NCBI RefSeq assembly: GCF_006715085.1
Contig: NZ_VFMM01000002.1
Span: 1,426,001-1,490,000 of the forward strand
DNA length: 64,000 nt
Direction: 5' to 3'
DNA from: Kribbella jejuensis
Lineage (GTDB): Bacteria; Actinomycetota; Actinomycetes; Propionibacteriales; Kribbellaceae
The position numbers were made by a program, and so were the translations under genes. Below, in pieces: positions 52,849 to 62,470 of this stretch (position 1 is the first letter of the stretch; every line of letters starts with the position of its first letter). The notes beneath the pieces were generated by a model that ran no database searches, was not told where the DNA came from, and saw only the letters and a program-made list of their open reading frames with translations.

Positions 52849-53856
52849 ATGAACGGGTCTGGTTCTCCGACTCTGGAAGAGGTCGCGGCACTCGCCGGGG
52901 TGTCACGGGCGACCGTCTCGCGGGTGGTGAACGGCTCGCCGAAGGTGCTGCCGGACACGGTTGCCGCGGTCGAGCAGGCGATCTTGCAGCTGGGGTACGT
53001 ACCGAACCGGGCGGCCCGCGCGCTGGTCACCCGGCGGACCGACTCGGTCGCGATCGTCGTACCGGAACCCGACAGCCGGGTGTTCTCCGACCCGTTCTTC
53101 GCCCGGATGCTCAGCGGGGTCAGCCGGACGCTCGCGCCGACGCCATCGCAGCTGGTGCTGCTGCTCGAACCGGCCGAGGCCGACGACCAGCGCCTGCTGC
53201 GGTACCTGCGCGGCGGGCATGTGGACGGCGCGATCATCATCAGCCACCACGGGCGGGACAACATCCTGCAGGAGCTGGCGCAGCTGCCGCTGCCGATCGT
53301 GTTCAGTGCGCGGCCGCTCGGCGTCGACGTACCGGTGGCCAGTGTCGACGTCGACAACGTGGCCGGCGCGCGGACCGGCGTCCAGCATCTGCTCTCGATC
53401 GGCCGGAGGAAGATCGCGACGATCGCCGGACCGCTCGACATGACCGCCGGAATCGACCGGCTGACCGGCTACCAGGAAGTGATGAAGGAGGCCGGGCTGC
53501 CCGCGATGGTCGCGTACGGCGACTTCACCCCGGACGGTGGTGAGCAGGCGGCGCTGCGGTTGCTGGACGACCACCCGGACCTGGACGGCCTGTTCGTCGC
53601 ATCGGACCTGATGGCGACCGCCGCCCTCCGCGTGCTCTCCCAGAGCGGCCGCCGAGTTCCGGCGGACGTCGCGGTCGTCGGCTTCGACGACTCGGTCCTC
53701 GCGACCACGACCACTCCGAAACTGACCACGGTTCGCCAGCCCGTCGAGCAACTGGGCTCCCGGTTGGCCGAGATCCTGCTCGCGAAGATCGCCGGCGAGG
53801 AGCACACCACCGCGGAGATCTACGACACCGAACTCGTCATCCGCGACAGCGCCTAG
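52849..53856 (+). CDS. LacI family regulator
   Basis: 335 residues. HTH LEEVAALAGVSRATVSRVV, hinge YVPNRAARALV; effector core with DVDNVAGARTGVQHL and GFDDSVLATTTTP. Ends with LVIRDSA. ATG at 52849 with GGGAGGG. Close to the orphan binding protein, so a plausible repressor of it at GAGAGCGCTCTC. Confidence 0.9.
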   Translation: MNGSGSPTLEEVAALAGVSRATVSRVVNGSPKVLPDTVAAVEQAILQLGYVPNRAARALVTRRTDSVAIVVPEPDSRVFSDPFFARMLSGVSRTLAPTPSQLVLLLEPAEADDQRLLRYLRGGHVDGAIIISHHGRDNILQELAQLPLPIVFSARPLGVDVPVASVDVDNVAGARTGVQHLLSIGRRKIATIAGPLDMTAGIDRLTGYQEVMKEAGLPAMVAYGDFTPDGGEQAALRLLDDHPDLDGLFVASDLMATAALRVLSQSGRRVPADVAVVGFDDSVLATTTTPKLTTVRQPVEQLGSRLAEILLAKIAGEEHTTAEIYDTELVIRDSA

Positions 53857-54089
53857 CTGATAGTCAGCGGTCGCGTCCGAGGTGAATCGACCGCACGTAC
53901 GCCTTCATCGGAGCGATGTGCTGCGCGAGGCCATCGGTTGGCGGCCGGCCCTTTCCATCGACCAAAACGTCGTCGGTGTGGTGGTCAGCGAATCGGTGCG
54001 GAACGCAGCAAGGGGGCCTGCAGGCAGGGAAGTGCAGCCCGCCTGAGGTCGGGAACACTGTTTCCGCCGCGGAACTGGGGTTGCTTCGG
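53857..54089. other. Gap with no recognisable gene
   Basis: 233 bases between the LacI gene and the TRIC-like gene. Minus-strand frames look partly coding (HIAPMKAYVRSIHLGRDR ending at 53864) but I recognise no family and see no start, so it may be a gene relic. Confidence 0.4.
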
Positions 54090-54725
54090 TCATGTTCTGC
54101 GCTTGGTATCCGGAGGCTCCGGTGCGTTGAGGTCGTAGCGCACTCCGAGCATTCGAACGACGAAGCAGAAGGCCGCCGCGACGAGCGCGGCGGGGAGACC
54201 CACCGCTCCGAACCGGTCGGCAGAGACGACCACGAGTGAGCCCAGCAACGCGGGGATGGCGTACAGGCCGCTGGTGAGTACCGACGGGATCTCGCGGATG
54301 AGAACGTCTCGCAGCGTTCCACCGCCAACGGCGGTGATCGTGCCCAGGATGATCGCTTGGCCGAAGCCGACCCCGAATTGGAGACCCTTGAGCGCGCCGC
54401 TGACCGCGAACAGGCTCAGCCCCGCAGCATCCAGCAGCAGGACCGGCGTGGCGAGTCGATCGAGGCGGCGGCCGAACCCGAACGCGACGAGGGCACCGGC
54501 GGCCGCGACCGTCAGGTACCGCCAGTCGTTGAACGTCGCCGGCGGCAGCGCCCCCAGCAGGATGTCGCGCACGATTCCACCACCTAGTGCGGTGAGCATC
54601 CCGAGCGTGACCACACCGACGATATCGACCCGGGTGACCCGCAGTGCGGTCAGCGCGCCGTTCAGGGCGAACGCGAAGGTGCCGGTCAGGTCCAGAACCA
54701 GAAAGGTGGCCGAAGCAGTGCTCAC
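54090..54725 (-). CDS. TRIC-type cation channel family protein
   Basis: 211 residues, about seven membrane helices, two internal repeats. The paired GGGIVRDILLG and GGGTLRDVLIRE signatures define the UPF0126/TRIC family, trimeric intracellular cation channel-like proteins in prokaryotes. C-terminus basic and soluble. ATG 54725 (or thereabouts); single-gene unit. Some members have been linked to potassium or glycine transport, not clear here. Confidence 0.87.
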   Translation of the reverse strand: MSTASATFLVLDLTGTFAFALNGALTALRVTRVDIVGVVTLGMLTALGGGIVRDILLGALPPATFNDWRYLTVAAAGALVAFGFGRRLDRLATPVLLLDAAGLSLFAVSGALKGLQFGVGFGQAIILGTITAVGGGTLRDVLIREIPSVLTSGLYAIPALLGSLVVVSADRFGAVGLPAALVAAAFCFVVRMLGVRYDLNAPEPPDTKRRT

Positions 54726-54829
54726 GCATCCTGTCTACCGGACTCACGCCCTGGTGAAGCGCGTCGGAGGTTACGGGCCTCGCAACTCGCAGCTGAGCTG
54801 GTCGAGATGCGCCCCGCCGGCGACCGCGT

Positions 54830-54901
54830 TCAGCCCGTCTTCTTGTTGCCGAGCGGCTCGGGCACCATCGGGCTGCCGTGTCCGACGAAAGCTGCCGGCA
54901 T
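54830..54901 (-). pseudogene. N-terminal relic of an extradiol (LigB-like) dioxygenase
   Basis: A minus-strand ATG at 54901 opens a 23-codon peptide MPAAFVGHGSPMVPEPLG, the N-terminal GHGSPM block of 4,5-DOPA dioxygenase-type LigB-like proteins, and then stops at a TGA (54830-54832). The rest of the gene is missing. It is a gene remnant rather than a small protein. Confidence 0.6.
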
Positions 54902-54994
54902 GGTGACGTCGTCGTACTGCCGCGCCCCGGCCCAGCTCCGCCGCAGGTCCATTCGCTCGAGCCGAAGGCGATGAGGTGAGCGCATCATGGAGAT

Positions 54995-56242
54995 ATGCCC
55001 GACACCGCGCCGACCGCAGTTCTCGACAGCCTCGCGTCCGTCCGGGCGTGGCAGGAGGATTTCTATCGCGACCTGCACGCCCATCCCGAACTCTCACACC
55101 AGGAGTGGCGGACGGGGAGTAGTGTCGCCGCTCGACTGCGGGAGGCCGGCTGCGAGGTCCAGGACAAGGTCGGAGGCACAGGCGTCGTGGGGATTCTGCG
55201 CAACGGGGACGGCCGGTGCGTGCTGCTGCGTGCGGATATGGACGCGCTGCCGGTGCTCGAGGCGACGGGACTGCCATACGCGAGCAGGCAAGTTACGGAC
55301 GACGGCGTCCCGCTCATGCACGCCTGCGGTCATGATGTGCACATAACCTGCCTGCTCGGTGCGGTCACTTTGCTGGCGCAGGCGCGGGCGCAATGGTCAG
55401 GCACCTTGGTCGCGCTGTTCCAGCCCGCTGAGGAGACTGCGGACGGTGCGAGGGCGATGGTCGAGGGCGGGCTGGCTTCGATCGTGCCCCACGTCGATGT
55501 GGCGATGGCTCAACACGTACTGCCGTTCCCGTCCGGCCTCGTCAAGAGCCGGCCAGGCCCGACGCTGTCCGCCGCCGACAGCATGCGGATCACCGTCCAT
55601 GGGCGGGGCGCGCACGGCTCGATGCCACAGGCCGCCGTCGACCCCGTCGTACTGGCGGCCAGCATCGTGATGCGGCTGCAGACCGTGGTCTCCCGCGAGG
55701 TCGCGCCCGGCGACACCGCGGTCCTGACGGTGGGGAGCCTCCAGGCCGGGACGAAGAGCAACGTCATCCCCGACCACGCGGTGCTCCAACTCAACGTCCG
55801 CACCTACGACGAGCACACCCGCTCGACCGTCCTGGACGCGATCGAGCGGATCGTCCGCGCCGAATGCGAGGCGTCCGGGTCGCCGAAGGAACCCGAATTC
55901 GAGCTTTTCGACCGCTATCCCCTCACCGACAACGACAATGACGTCACCGACCGGGTCGCCGCCGCGTTCGAGGACTACTTCGGTGATCGCTCGGGCCCGC
56001 TCCCGCAGCAAAGTGCGAGCGAGGACTTCAGCGATATCCCGACCGCCCTCGGCGCGCCATACACCTATTGGGGAATCGGCGGCATCGACGCCGACACTTA
56101 CCGGGCAGCCGAACAGGCCGGCCGCGTCGCGCAGGACATCCCGGTCAACCACTCGGCAAACTTCGCGCCCGTCGTCCAACCCACCCTCGACACCGGCACC
56201 CAGGCGCTCGTCGTCGCCGCCTTGGCAGGGCTCGCCGGCTAG
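54995..56242 (+). CDS. M20 family amidohydrolase (first copy)
   Basis: 415 residues. Zn-binding and catalytic blocks: LHAHPELSHQE, RADMDALPV, MHACGHDVH and FQPAEET, then a lid domain with HGSMPQAAVDP. Typical of amidohydrolases acting on N-acyl amino acids or hippurate. ATG 54995. A second M20 gene is convergent 7 bases beyond its end. Confidence 0.9.
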   Translation: MPDTAPTAVLDSLASVRAWQEDFYRDLHAHPELSHQEWRTGSSVAARLREAGCEVQDKVGGTGVVGILRNGDGRCVLLRADMDALPVLEATGLPYASRQVTDDGVPLMHACGHDVHITCLLGAVTLLAQARAQWSGTLVALFQPAEETADGARAMVEGGLASIVPHVDVAMAQHVLPFPSGLVKSRPGPTLSAADSMRITVHGRGAHGSMPQAAVDPVVLAASIVMRLQTVVSREVAPGDTAVLTVGSLQAGTKSNVIPDHAVLQLNVRTYDEHTRSTVLDAIERIVRAECEASGSPKEPEFELFDRYPLTDNDNDVTDRVAAAFEDYFGDRSGPLPQQSASEDFSDIPTALGAPYTYWGIGGIDADTYRAAEQAGRVAQDIPVNHSANFAPVVQPTLDTGTQALVVAALAGLAG

Positions 56243-56249
56243 CAGCAGG

Positions 56250-57518
56250 TCAGTCGGCAGCGGGTCGGTCGTCGAGCCAGGTCAGCGCGGCGACGGTCAG
56301 GGCCTCCACGCCGGTGCTGAGCGTCGGCTCGAGGAGTGGTGCGAAGAACGGCGAATGGTTGCTGGGCAGTTCGTCCTCTCGACCTTCGCGGAAGGCCGGT
56401 CCGGCGACGGCGGGATCGAGGCCGCCCCAGAACCAGAAGACCGTGGGGACGCCGAGCACCTCGCCGAACACGCCGACGTCCTCGCTCGCATTGACGACCG
56501 GGATCGGCAGGATGCGCTCGGGCCCGAAATGGTCGCCGATCGCGGCCAGGGTCGTCCGGGTCGCGTCGGGGTCGCTGATCAGCATCGGCGCACTGGCGAA
56601 CCAGTCGATGGTGGGCTCGCTCGGCGCCGCGCTCGCCTGCGACTCGGCCCGCGCGATCCGCTCCACCGCGGCGCGGACGAGGTCGCGGACCTGCGGCGAG
56701 TAGGTGCGGATGTTGACACCGAGCTCGGCGGTCTCCGGGATGATGTTCTCCTTGGTGCCGGCCTGCAGCCGCCCGACGGTGACGACGGCGGGCTGCGCCG
56801 CCGGGACCTCGCGGGCGACGATGCCCTGCAGCCGGGTGACGACGTTCGCGGCCATCAGCACCGGGTCGATCGCTGCCTCGGGCCGCGAGCCGTGCGCGCC
56901 GCGACCGTGCAGGACGATGTTGACCGAGTCGGAGGCCGCCATCACCGGTCCGGTCCCGTAGCCGATGAAACCGGCCGGGAGCGGTCCGACGTGCTGCCCC
57001 AGCACGATCCGGGGTTTCGGGAAGCGGTCGAAGAGCCCGTCCTCGACCATGCCCCGGGCACCGATCGCGAGCTCCTCGGCCGGCTGGAAGACCACGAGCA
57101 CCGTCCCGCGCCAGCTGTCGCGGGCCTGCGCCAGCAGGTGGGCGGCGCCGGCGAGACAGGCCGCGTGCATGTCGTGGCCGCAGGCATGCATCACCGGCAT
57201 CTCGTGCCCGTCGCGGTCGGTGGCCCGGACCGTACTGGCGTACTCCAGGCCGGTCTTCTCCTCGACCGGCAGTGCGTCGAAGTCCGCCCGCAGCATCACC
57301 ACGGGACCGTCGCCGTTGCGGAGGACGCCGACGACACCCGTGCCGCCGACCTGCTCGACGACTTCGTCCGCGCCCGCGTCGCGCAGGCATTGCGCGAGGA
57401 TCCGCGCGGTCCGGACCTCCTGCAGCGACAACTCGGGATTGCGGTGCAGGTCCTTGTACAACCCCGCCAGATCGTCGCGAAGGTCGGCCGAGAGCTTGAC
57501 GAGCGCGTCGTTGGGCAC
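56250..57518 (-). CDS. M20 family amidohydrolase (second copy)
   Basis: 422 residues. Blocks: LHRNPELSLQE, LRADFDALPVEEKTG, MHACGHDMHA and FQPAEELAIGA, all with metal ligands in place; an insert of MP and dimerisation domain follows. Similar to the first copy but clearly diverged. GTG start at 57518 is the only position at the family start; the long open frame further up is a shadow. The paired convergent arrangement is unusual. Confidence 0.88.
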   Translation of the reverse strand: MPNDALVKLSADLRDDLAGLYKDLHRNPELSLQEVRTARILAQCLRDAGADEVVEQVGGTGVVGVLRNGDGPVVMLRADFDALPVEEKTGLEYASTVRATDRDGHEMPVMHACGHDMHAACLAGAAHLLAQARDSWRGTVLVVFQPAEELAIGARGMVEDGLFDRFPKPRIVLGQHVGPLPAGFIGYGTGPVMAASDSVNIVLHGRGAHGSRPEAAIDPVLMAANVVTRLQGIVAREVPAAQPAVVTVGRLQAGTKENIIPETAELGVNIRTYSPQVRDLVRAAVERIARAESQASAAPSEPTIDWFASAPMLISDPDATRTTLAAIGDHFGPERILPIPVVNASEDVGVFGEVLGVPTVFWFWGGLDPAVAGPAFREGREDELPSNHSPFFAPLLEPTLSTGVEALTVAALTWLDDRPAAD

Positions 57519-57565
57519 CTGTTCAGGATGGGTTCGGCAGACCCGCCGCGCAACCATCCGGCGCA

Positions 57566-58402
57566 CTACGGCGGGTCGTTCTGGAACTGGAACTGGACGC
57601 GGATCGAGTCGTCGAGCGGGAGGACGACGGTGGTGTTGGAGGCGGTCCAGGTCTGCGGGACGAGGAACAGTCGGTTCTGGCCGACGACCAGGAGGCGAAG
57701 GCCTCGGTAGCGGTAATTGAAGGTTTGCCCGGTGCTCGGGCGGAGGGTGGTTTCCTCGATGCCGGGCGAGCGGAGCGACAGGCGTTCCTTGGTGTCGAGG
57801 ATGACGACCGGGAAGCGGTTCAGGTGTCGCGCGTCGGACTTGGCGAGACCGCGGCCGGAGTACTGCGCGGTGGTCGCCGTTGCCCAGAACGCGCAGGTCG
57901 TGGTGGCGATCGCGAGCAGGGCGATGAGGATGCGCTGCGGGCCGACGGCCGGGTCGGCCTTGCGGCGGAGGTACGTGAGGTAGGCGAGCGCCGCGGCGGC
58001 CAGGCCGATGACCGCAGGGACGATCAGCGCGTAGTACGGGATGCCGCCGATCAGCGGATACGCGAGCAGGCCGATCACGCCGACGATCAGCACCAGTACG
58101 GCGATCCGCGCGGCCCGGCGTACGGCGAGAGGCGTCGGGTGGATCGCGTTGTGCAGCAGGAGTCCCGCGACCGCTAGCAGCGTGATCACCAGCAGCGGGA
58201 CGAGCAACGGCTGCGGGCTGCGCATCACGTAGTCCTGCGTACTCAGTCCGATCGTGTCGACGTCGATCCCGAAGTACTCGTACTGCGAACGCGCGGAGAC
58301 GTACCCGAAGTAGAACAGCAACGCGCTCAGCAGCGTCACCGGCGCGACGATCCCGGCGGCAAAGCTCACCCACCGCTCGAGCTGCGACCGGTCGTCGGCC
58401 AT
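57566..58402 (-). CDS. Conserved-looking membrane protein of unknown function
   Basis: 278 residues. Helices near 15-35, 65-85, 98-118, 120-145 and 160-180, then a ~100-residue outer domain (RFPVVILDTKERLSLRS, FLVPQTWTAS). No family recognised. Separated by three bases from the next lipoprotein gene, so an operon. The helical part suggests a signalling or transport component. Confidence 0.65.
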   Translation of the reverse strand: MADDRSQLERWVSFAAGIVAPVTLLSALLFYFGYVSARSQYEYFGIDVDTIGLSTQDYVMRSPQPLLVPLLVITLLAVAGLLLHNAIHPTPLAVRRAARIAVLVLIVGVIGLLAYPLIGGIPYYALIVPAVIGLAAAALAYLTYLRRKADPAVGPQRILIALLAIATTTCAFWATATTAQYSGRGLAKSDARHLNRFPVVILDTKERLSLRSPGIEETTLRPSTGQTFNYRYRGLRLLVVGQNRLFLVPQTWTASNTTVVLPLDDSIRVQFQFQNDPP

Positions 58403-58405
58403 CGG

Positions 58406-58990
58406 TCAACTCGTCGGCGTCTCGGTGGCCGGTGGCGTCACCGGCGGCTGCGCAGTGAGCGTGATCTGGCTGCCGCCCAGCGACTTGAGCTTCGCGCACT
58501 GGCGCTCGGTCTCGCAGGTCGCGGTCGCCGGGATGACGAGCGTGACCGTGCCTTCCGTACCGACCTGTTTGAAGCCGACCCAGCACTGCGGGAGGTCCTG
58601 AGACGTCCACAGCAGACCCTCGCAGGACTGGGAGCTCGCGGGGCAGCCGGTCTGGTCCAGTGTGAAGACACCGGGCGGGTCGAACGTCGGCGTACCGAGT
58701 TCGATCGTGACGCCGTTCGGGATGTCGCCGGCCAGCCAGCTGATCGGGTTGCAGTTCGCGCCGTCCTCCGGGACACCGCCGATCGGCAGCGAGGCGATCT
58801 GGATGGACGGCTTGTCCTGCCGGGTCTGCGTGGGCTCGGCGCCGGTCGGCTCGGGGACGGGTTCGCTCGTGTCCTCGGTCGTCACGGTCACGGCCGGCGG
58901 AGCCGTACCACTGCTGTTGTCGCCGGACGTGTCGGAGCACCCCGGGACCAGCAGCATCAGTACGGAAACCGTCACAGCCCACCAGCGCAT
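58406..58990 (-). CDS. Putative lipoprotein of unknown function
   Basis: 194 residues after the chosen start. Signal peptide and lipobox LLVPGCSD (Cys18), then a Thr/Pro linker and a compact Cys-containing domain (Cys at about 79, 115 and 122 and more), ending Thr/Pro-rich. No known family. The frame is open to 59050, but the start at 58990 has GGGGGTGG and places the signal peptide correctly. Paired with the preceding membrane protein. Confidence 0.65.
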   Translation of the reverse strand: MRWWAVTVSVLMLLVPGCSDTSGDNSSGTAPPAVTVTTEDTSEPVPEPTGAEPTQTRQDKPSIQIASLPIGGVPEDGANCNPISWLAGDIPNGVTIELGTPTFDPPGVFTLDQTGCPASSQSCEGLLWTSQDLPQCWVGFKQVGTEGTVTLVIPATATCETERQCAKLKSLGGSQITLTAQPPVTPPATETPTS

Positions 58991-59091
58991 GACGACCACC
59001 CCCAGGAACAGAATGACCCTCCGTGCAGATCGCGACAACAGGTCGTTCACTCTCCGCTGCGGGCGGCGCCGAACCGTGGTAAATCTGTCGG

Positions 59092-61662
59092 ATGAGTGAC
59101 CACGAGATCCGGATCGCGCTGGTACTGAACGGCGGCGTCAGCCTCGCGGTCTGGATGGGCGGGGTGACGCACGAGCTGGATCTGATCCGCCGCGCGTCGG
59201 GCGGTGCGGAGGCACCGAAGCCACAGCCGTACGACGCCGTGATCGCCGACCGCTGGCGCGAGCTGTGCCGGCGGGGCGAGGAACGGCGGCGCGTGGTCGT
59301 CGACGTGATCGCCGGGACCAGTGCCGGCGGCCTGAACGGATCGTTGCTCGCGACCGCGATCGCGAACGGGTCGACGCTGGATCCGGACGGCGACGACGGG
59401 CCGTGGCTGCGGCAGAAGTGGGTCGCGCTCGGTTCGCTCGACGTCGGCAAGCTCGTCCCGGCCGCGGGCGTGAAGTCGCCGTCGGTGCTCGACGGCACGT
59501 ACTTCCTGCGGCAGGTCGAGGAGTTGCTCAAAGGAGTTGCCGACGCGGGCGAGAGTGCTGCCGAAGAGCCTGTCACGTTGTTCGTGACCGCGTCCGGTCT
59601 GGGCGTGCAGCAGTTCGAGGCGAAGGACGCGGCGGGGCAGGCGTTCGTCGTACCCGACCATCGTTACCTGTACGGGTTCACCAGCGAGGACGCGCCGACG
59701 TACGACGGTACGCACCGCAGGTTCACCACCCAGCAGAAGAACGGGCTGAAGGACACCGAACTGCTGGCGCGGGCCGCCCGCGCGTCGGCGTCGTTCCCGG
59801 CCGCGTTCGGCCCCGTACTGGAGACGCCGGAGCTGGCCGCGGAACCGCCCCGGATGCGGCCGCAGCCGGTCGAGTCCGGCGCGTGGCTGATCGACGGGGG
59901 CGTCCTCGACAACGCCCCGTTCGGCCCGGTACTCGACGTCGTCGCCCGCCGTCCGGTCAACGGCAAGGCGACGCGGTACGTCCTGTACGTCGTACCGTCC
60001 GCCGGGATCGGCCGCGCCTCGACGGCGTTGCCTGCCGCGAAGCAGCCGAGTTGGCGAGTGGCCGCGCTCTCCGCGGTGCAGTTCCCGCGCGAGGTCGACT
60101 TCCGGTCGGACGTCGAGCAGCTCGAACGCCTGCTGCTGGAGGCGGACGCCTCCTGGTCCGACACCCAGCGGCTCTTCGATCGTTGCCTGGCGCAACCAGC
60201 AGAGCGGGCCCGGCTGCAGGCGGCGGCGACGGCGTTGCAGCCGGCGTACTCGCGGGGTCGCGCGGCCGGTGGCGTGTGGGAGGCCGTGACGATCGCGAGT
60301 CATGACCAGTCGACCGTGCTGGACGCCGCGACCGCGCTCTCCGAGAACGAGATCGACGACATCCTGCGGACCGATCACCCGTGGGTGCCTGATCCGGACG
60401 GGTCGACGGCCGTTCTGCATGACGATGCCGAGGGCAACCCGAGCTGGTTGTGGGGGACCGGTGCGGCCGAGCGAATCGTCCGGCTGATCCTGCGCTCGTT
60501 GCGGACCCAGGTCAGCACCGCCCCACACGAGGAGCGTGCCGAGCTGGAGAAGCGGCTGACCGCGGCGAGCGACTGCCTGCTGAAGGTGCAGGCGGTTCGC
60601 GACGCCCTCGACGTACAGTTGGCCGCTGCCCATCTCGACCTGCGGCCGGCCGGTGGCGCGGAAGCGGTCGCGGTCGGGCTGAACGACATCTTCGAGCAGT
60701 TGCAGGTGCAGCGCACACTCGGCGACGCGTTCGCGGCACTCGTCCAGGTGATCGGGTGGGATCTCGTCGACACTGCGCTCGAGGTGGAGATCGTCTCGAG
60801 GTGTACGTCGGCACGCACGCCGCAGCAGCGCAGTGCGCCGTTCCAGTTCCTGCGGCTCGGTCCGGACATCCCGCTCGCGGTCCTCGACGAGCTGCAGGAA
60901 GGGTCGATCGCGAACCAGCTCAACGACCGGATCCTGTACGGCACCCAGGTCGGGCACTTCGGCGCGTTCGGTGCGGCCGACTGGCGGCGCTGGGACTGGC
61001 TGATGGGCCGCCTGCACTGCGTCGCGCATCTCGGTGCGATGCTCGGCGCGGACGCGGACTGGATCCGCGAGACCCAGCGCCAGGTGCTGCAGGCCGAGGG
61101 CTGGCAGCTGACCGAGGTCGCCGAACGGATCGAACGGCTGGCCCGGGACTTCCCGGTCGATGCCGGGATCGCCGCGCTGGTGACGATGCGGGACGAGCTG
61201 AACGAGTCGCCCGAGGGCCGTGCGATCACCAAGGGGCTCGCGGACCGGATGGTCGACGTGTCGGGCGGTCTCGGTCCGCAGGTCGGCAACTGGGTCAAGG
61301 CGGCCGCGGGCCGCAAGCATCAGCCCGGTTCGTGGCTGCTGCGCACCGCGCGCTGGTTCACCGAGCCGGCGCGGCAGACGGTGTGGGAACGGATGGTCCG
61401 CGGCGCCAAACTCACGCCGGCGCCCCGGCCGACGATCTTCCAGCCATGGTTGCCGGCGGCAACAGCAGCTGTTGGTGTGGTGCTGCTGGTCGTCGCGGCG
61501 GCAGTGGATTCTGTGCTTGCTGGTCTGTTGGCCGGTGTGGTGCTGACATTGAGTGCTGTCCTCGGCGTGATCACCTGGTACGTCCGCCGCGCCCGCCGCC
61601 GGATCCGCACCTGGCTGGAGAACCGGATGCCGGAAATCAGTCCAGGGTCACGAAATCGATGA
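59092..61662 (+). CDS. Patatin-like phospholipase with C-terminal membrane anchor
   Basis: 856 residues. Patatin signatures: oxyanion loop LNGGVSLAVWMGG (12-24), nucleophile Ser77 in AGTSAGG, catalytic Asp268 in LIDGGVLDN. The long C-terminus belongs to the actinobacterial DUF3376 patatins and ends in two membrane helices (about 785-835) and a basic tail. ATG 59092. A lipid acyl hydrolase at the membrane; defence-type partners (nucleotide cyclase) are absent. Confidence 0.9.
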   Translation: MSDHEIRIALVLNGGVSLAVWMGGVTHELDLIRRASGGAEAPKPQPYDAVIADRWRELCRRGEERRRVVVDVIAGTSAGGLNGSLLATAIANGSTLDPDGDDGPWLRQKWVALGSLDVGKLVPAAGVKSPSVLDGTYFLRQVEELLKGVADAGESAAEEPVTLFVTASGLGVQQFEAKDAAGQAFVVPDHRYLYGFTSEDAPTYDGTHRRFTTQQKNGLKDTELLARAARASASFPAAFGPVLETPELAAEPPRMRPQPVESGAWLIDGGVLDNAPFGPVLDVVARRPVNGKATRYVLYVVPSAGIGRASTALPAAKQPSWRVAALSAVQFPREVDFRSDVEQLERLLLEADASWSDTQRLFDRCLAQPAERARLQAAATALQPAYSRGRAAGGVWEAVTIASHDQSTVLDAATALSENEIDDILRTDHPWVPDPDGSTAVLHDDAEGNPSWLWGTGAAERIVRLILRSLRTQVSTAPHEERAELEKRLTAASDCLLKVQAVRDALDVQLAAAHLDLRPAGGAEAVAVGLNDIFEQLQVQRTLGDAFAALVQVIGWDLVDTALEVEIVSRCTSARTPQQRSAPFQFLRLGPDIPLAVLDELQEGSIANQLNDRILYGTQVGHFGAFGAADWRRWDWLMGRLHCVAHLGAMLGADADWIRETQRQVLQAEGWQLTEVAERIERLARDFPVDAGIAALVTMRDELNESPEGRAITKGLADRMVDVSGGLGPQVGNWVKAAAGRKHQPGSWLLRTARWFTEPARQTVWERMVRGAKLTPAPRPTIFQPWLPAATAAVGVVLLVVAAAVDSVLAGLLAGVVLTLSAVLGVITWYVRRARRRIRTWLENRMPEISPGSRNR

Positions 61663-62461
61663 GTTCCTCGACCCGGCCGAGCAGCGCCGGGTCGAGGTCC
61701 GCGAAGCTGTTCACCTTCGACAGAATGTGCTTCCAGGCCGCCGCGACGTCGGCCTGGTCGGTCGCCGGCCAGCCGAACGCCTGCAGCACGCCCTTCTTCC
61801 AGTCCTGCCCGTGCGGCACCTTCGGCCAGGCCTTGATCCCGACCGACGGCGGCTTGACCGCTTCCCAGATGTCGATGAACGGGTGCCCGACCACGAGCAC
61901 GTACCGGTTGTTCACCTGGGCCGCGATCTTGGACTCCTTGGAGCCCTCGACCAGGTGGTCGACGAGGACGCCGAGCCGCCGGCCGGGTCCGGGCTGGAAG
62001 CGGTTGACGATCTCGACCAGGTCGTCGACGCCCTCGAGGTACTCGACCACGACGCCCTCGATCCGCAGGTCGTCGCCCCAGACCTTCTCGACCAGCTCGG
62101 CGTCGTGCCGGCCCTCGACGTAGATCCGGCCGGCCCGCGCGACCTTCGCCCGGACGTTGTCCACGGCCACCGATCCGGAGGCCGTCCGGGTCTTCTTCGC
62201 CGGTCCGGCCTTCTTCGGCGGCTTCAGGCTGACCGGTTTGCCGTCCAGCCAGAACCCCGGGCCGAGCGGGTAGGTACGGATCTTCCCGTGCCGGTCCTCG
62301 AGGTCGACGACGCCGTGCTCCCAGCGCACGATCGCGCCGACGAACCCGGAGCTGGGCTCCTCGACGACCATGCCCTTCTCGATCTCGACCTCGACGGTCC
62401 GCCCGTTCTTGGGTTTGCGCCAGTCGCCCGCGAGGACGTCGTTCCCATACCTGTCAGCCAC
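61637..62461 (-). CDS. DUF3097 family protein
   Basis: 274 residues, close to the family norm. Conserved actinobacterial protein, MADRYGNDVLAGDWRKPK start, GRIYVEGRHDAELVEKVWG and LVDHLVEGSKESKIA, suggestive of a Toprim-like nucleic-acid enzyme. Function unknown. In many actinomycetes it follows hemW; here it lies 22 kb away on the opposite strand. Overlaps the patatin 3' end by 26 bases. Confidence 0.88.
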   Translation of the reverse strand: MADRYGNDVLAGDWRKPKNGRTVEVEIEKGMVVEEPSSGFVGAIVRWEHGVVDLEDRHGKIRTYPLGPGFWLDGKPVSLKPPKKAGPAKKTRTASGSVAVDNVRAKVARAGRIYVEGRHDAELVEKVWGDDLRIEGVVVEYLEGVDDLVEIVNRFQPGPGRRLGVLVDHLVEGSKESKIAAQVNNRYVLVVGHPFIDIWEAVKPPSVGIKAWPKVPHGQDWKKGVLQAFGWPATDQADVAAAWKHILSKVNSFADLDPALLGRVEELIDFVTLD

Positions 62462-62470
62462 GCGCCAACT

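Noticed and set aside
56250-59576. 1108-residue continuous frame upstream of the second M20 gene
   Set aside because: Only the last 422 codons encode a recognised protein; the rest is a shadow of the membrane protein and lipoprotein genes.
59092-61662. Patatin as a CBASS-type anti-phage effector
   Set aside because: No cyclic nucleotide synthase or CBASS accessory gene nearby; the DUF3376-type form is common in actinomycetes.
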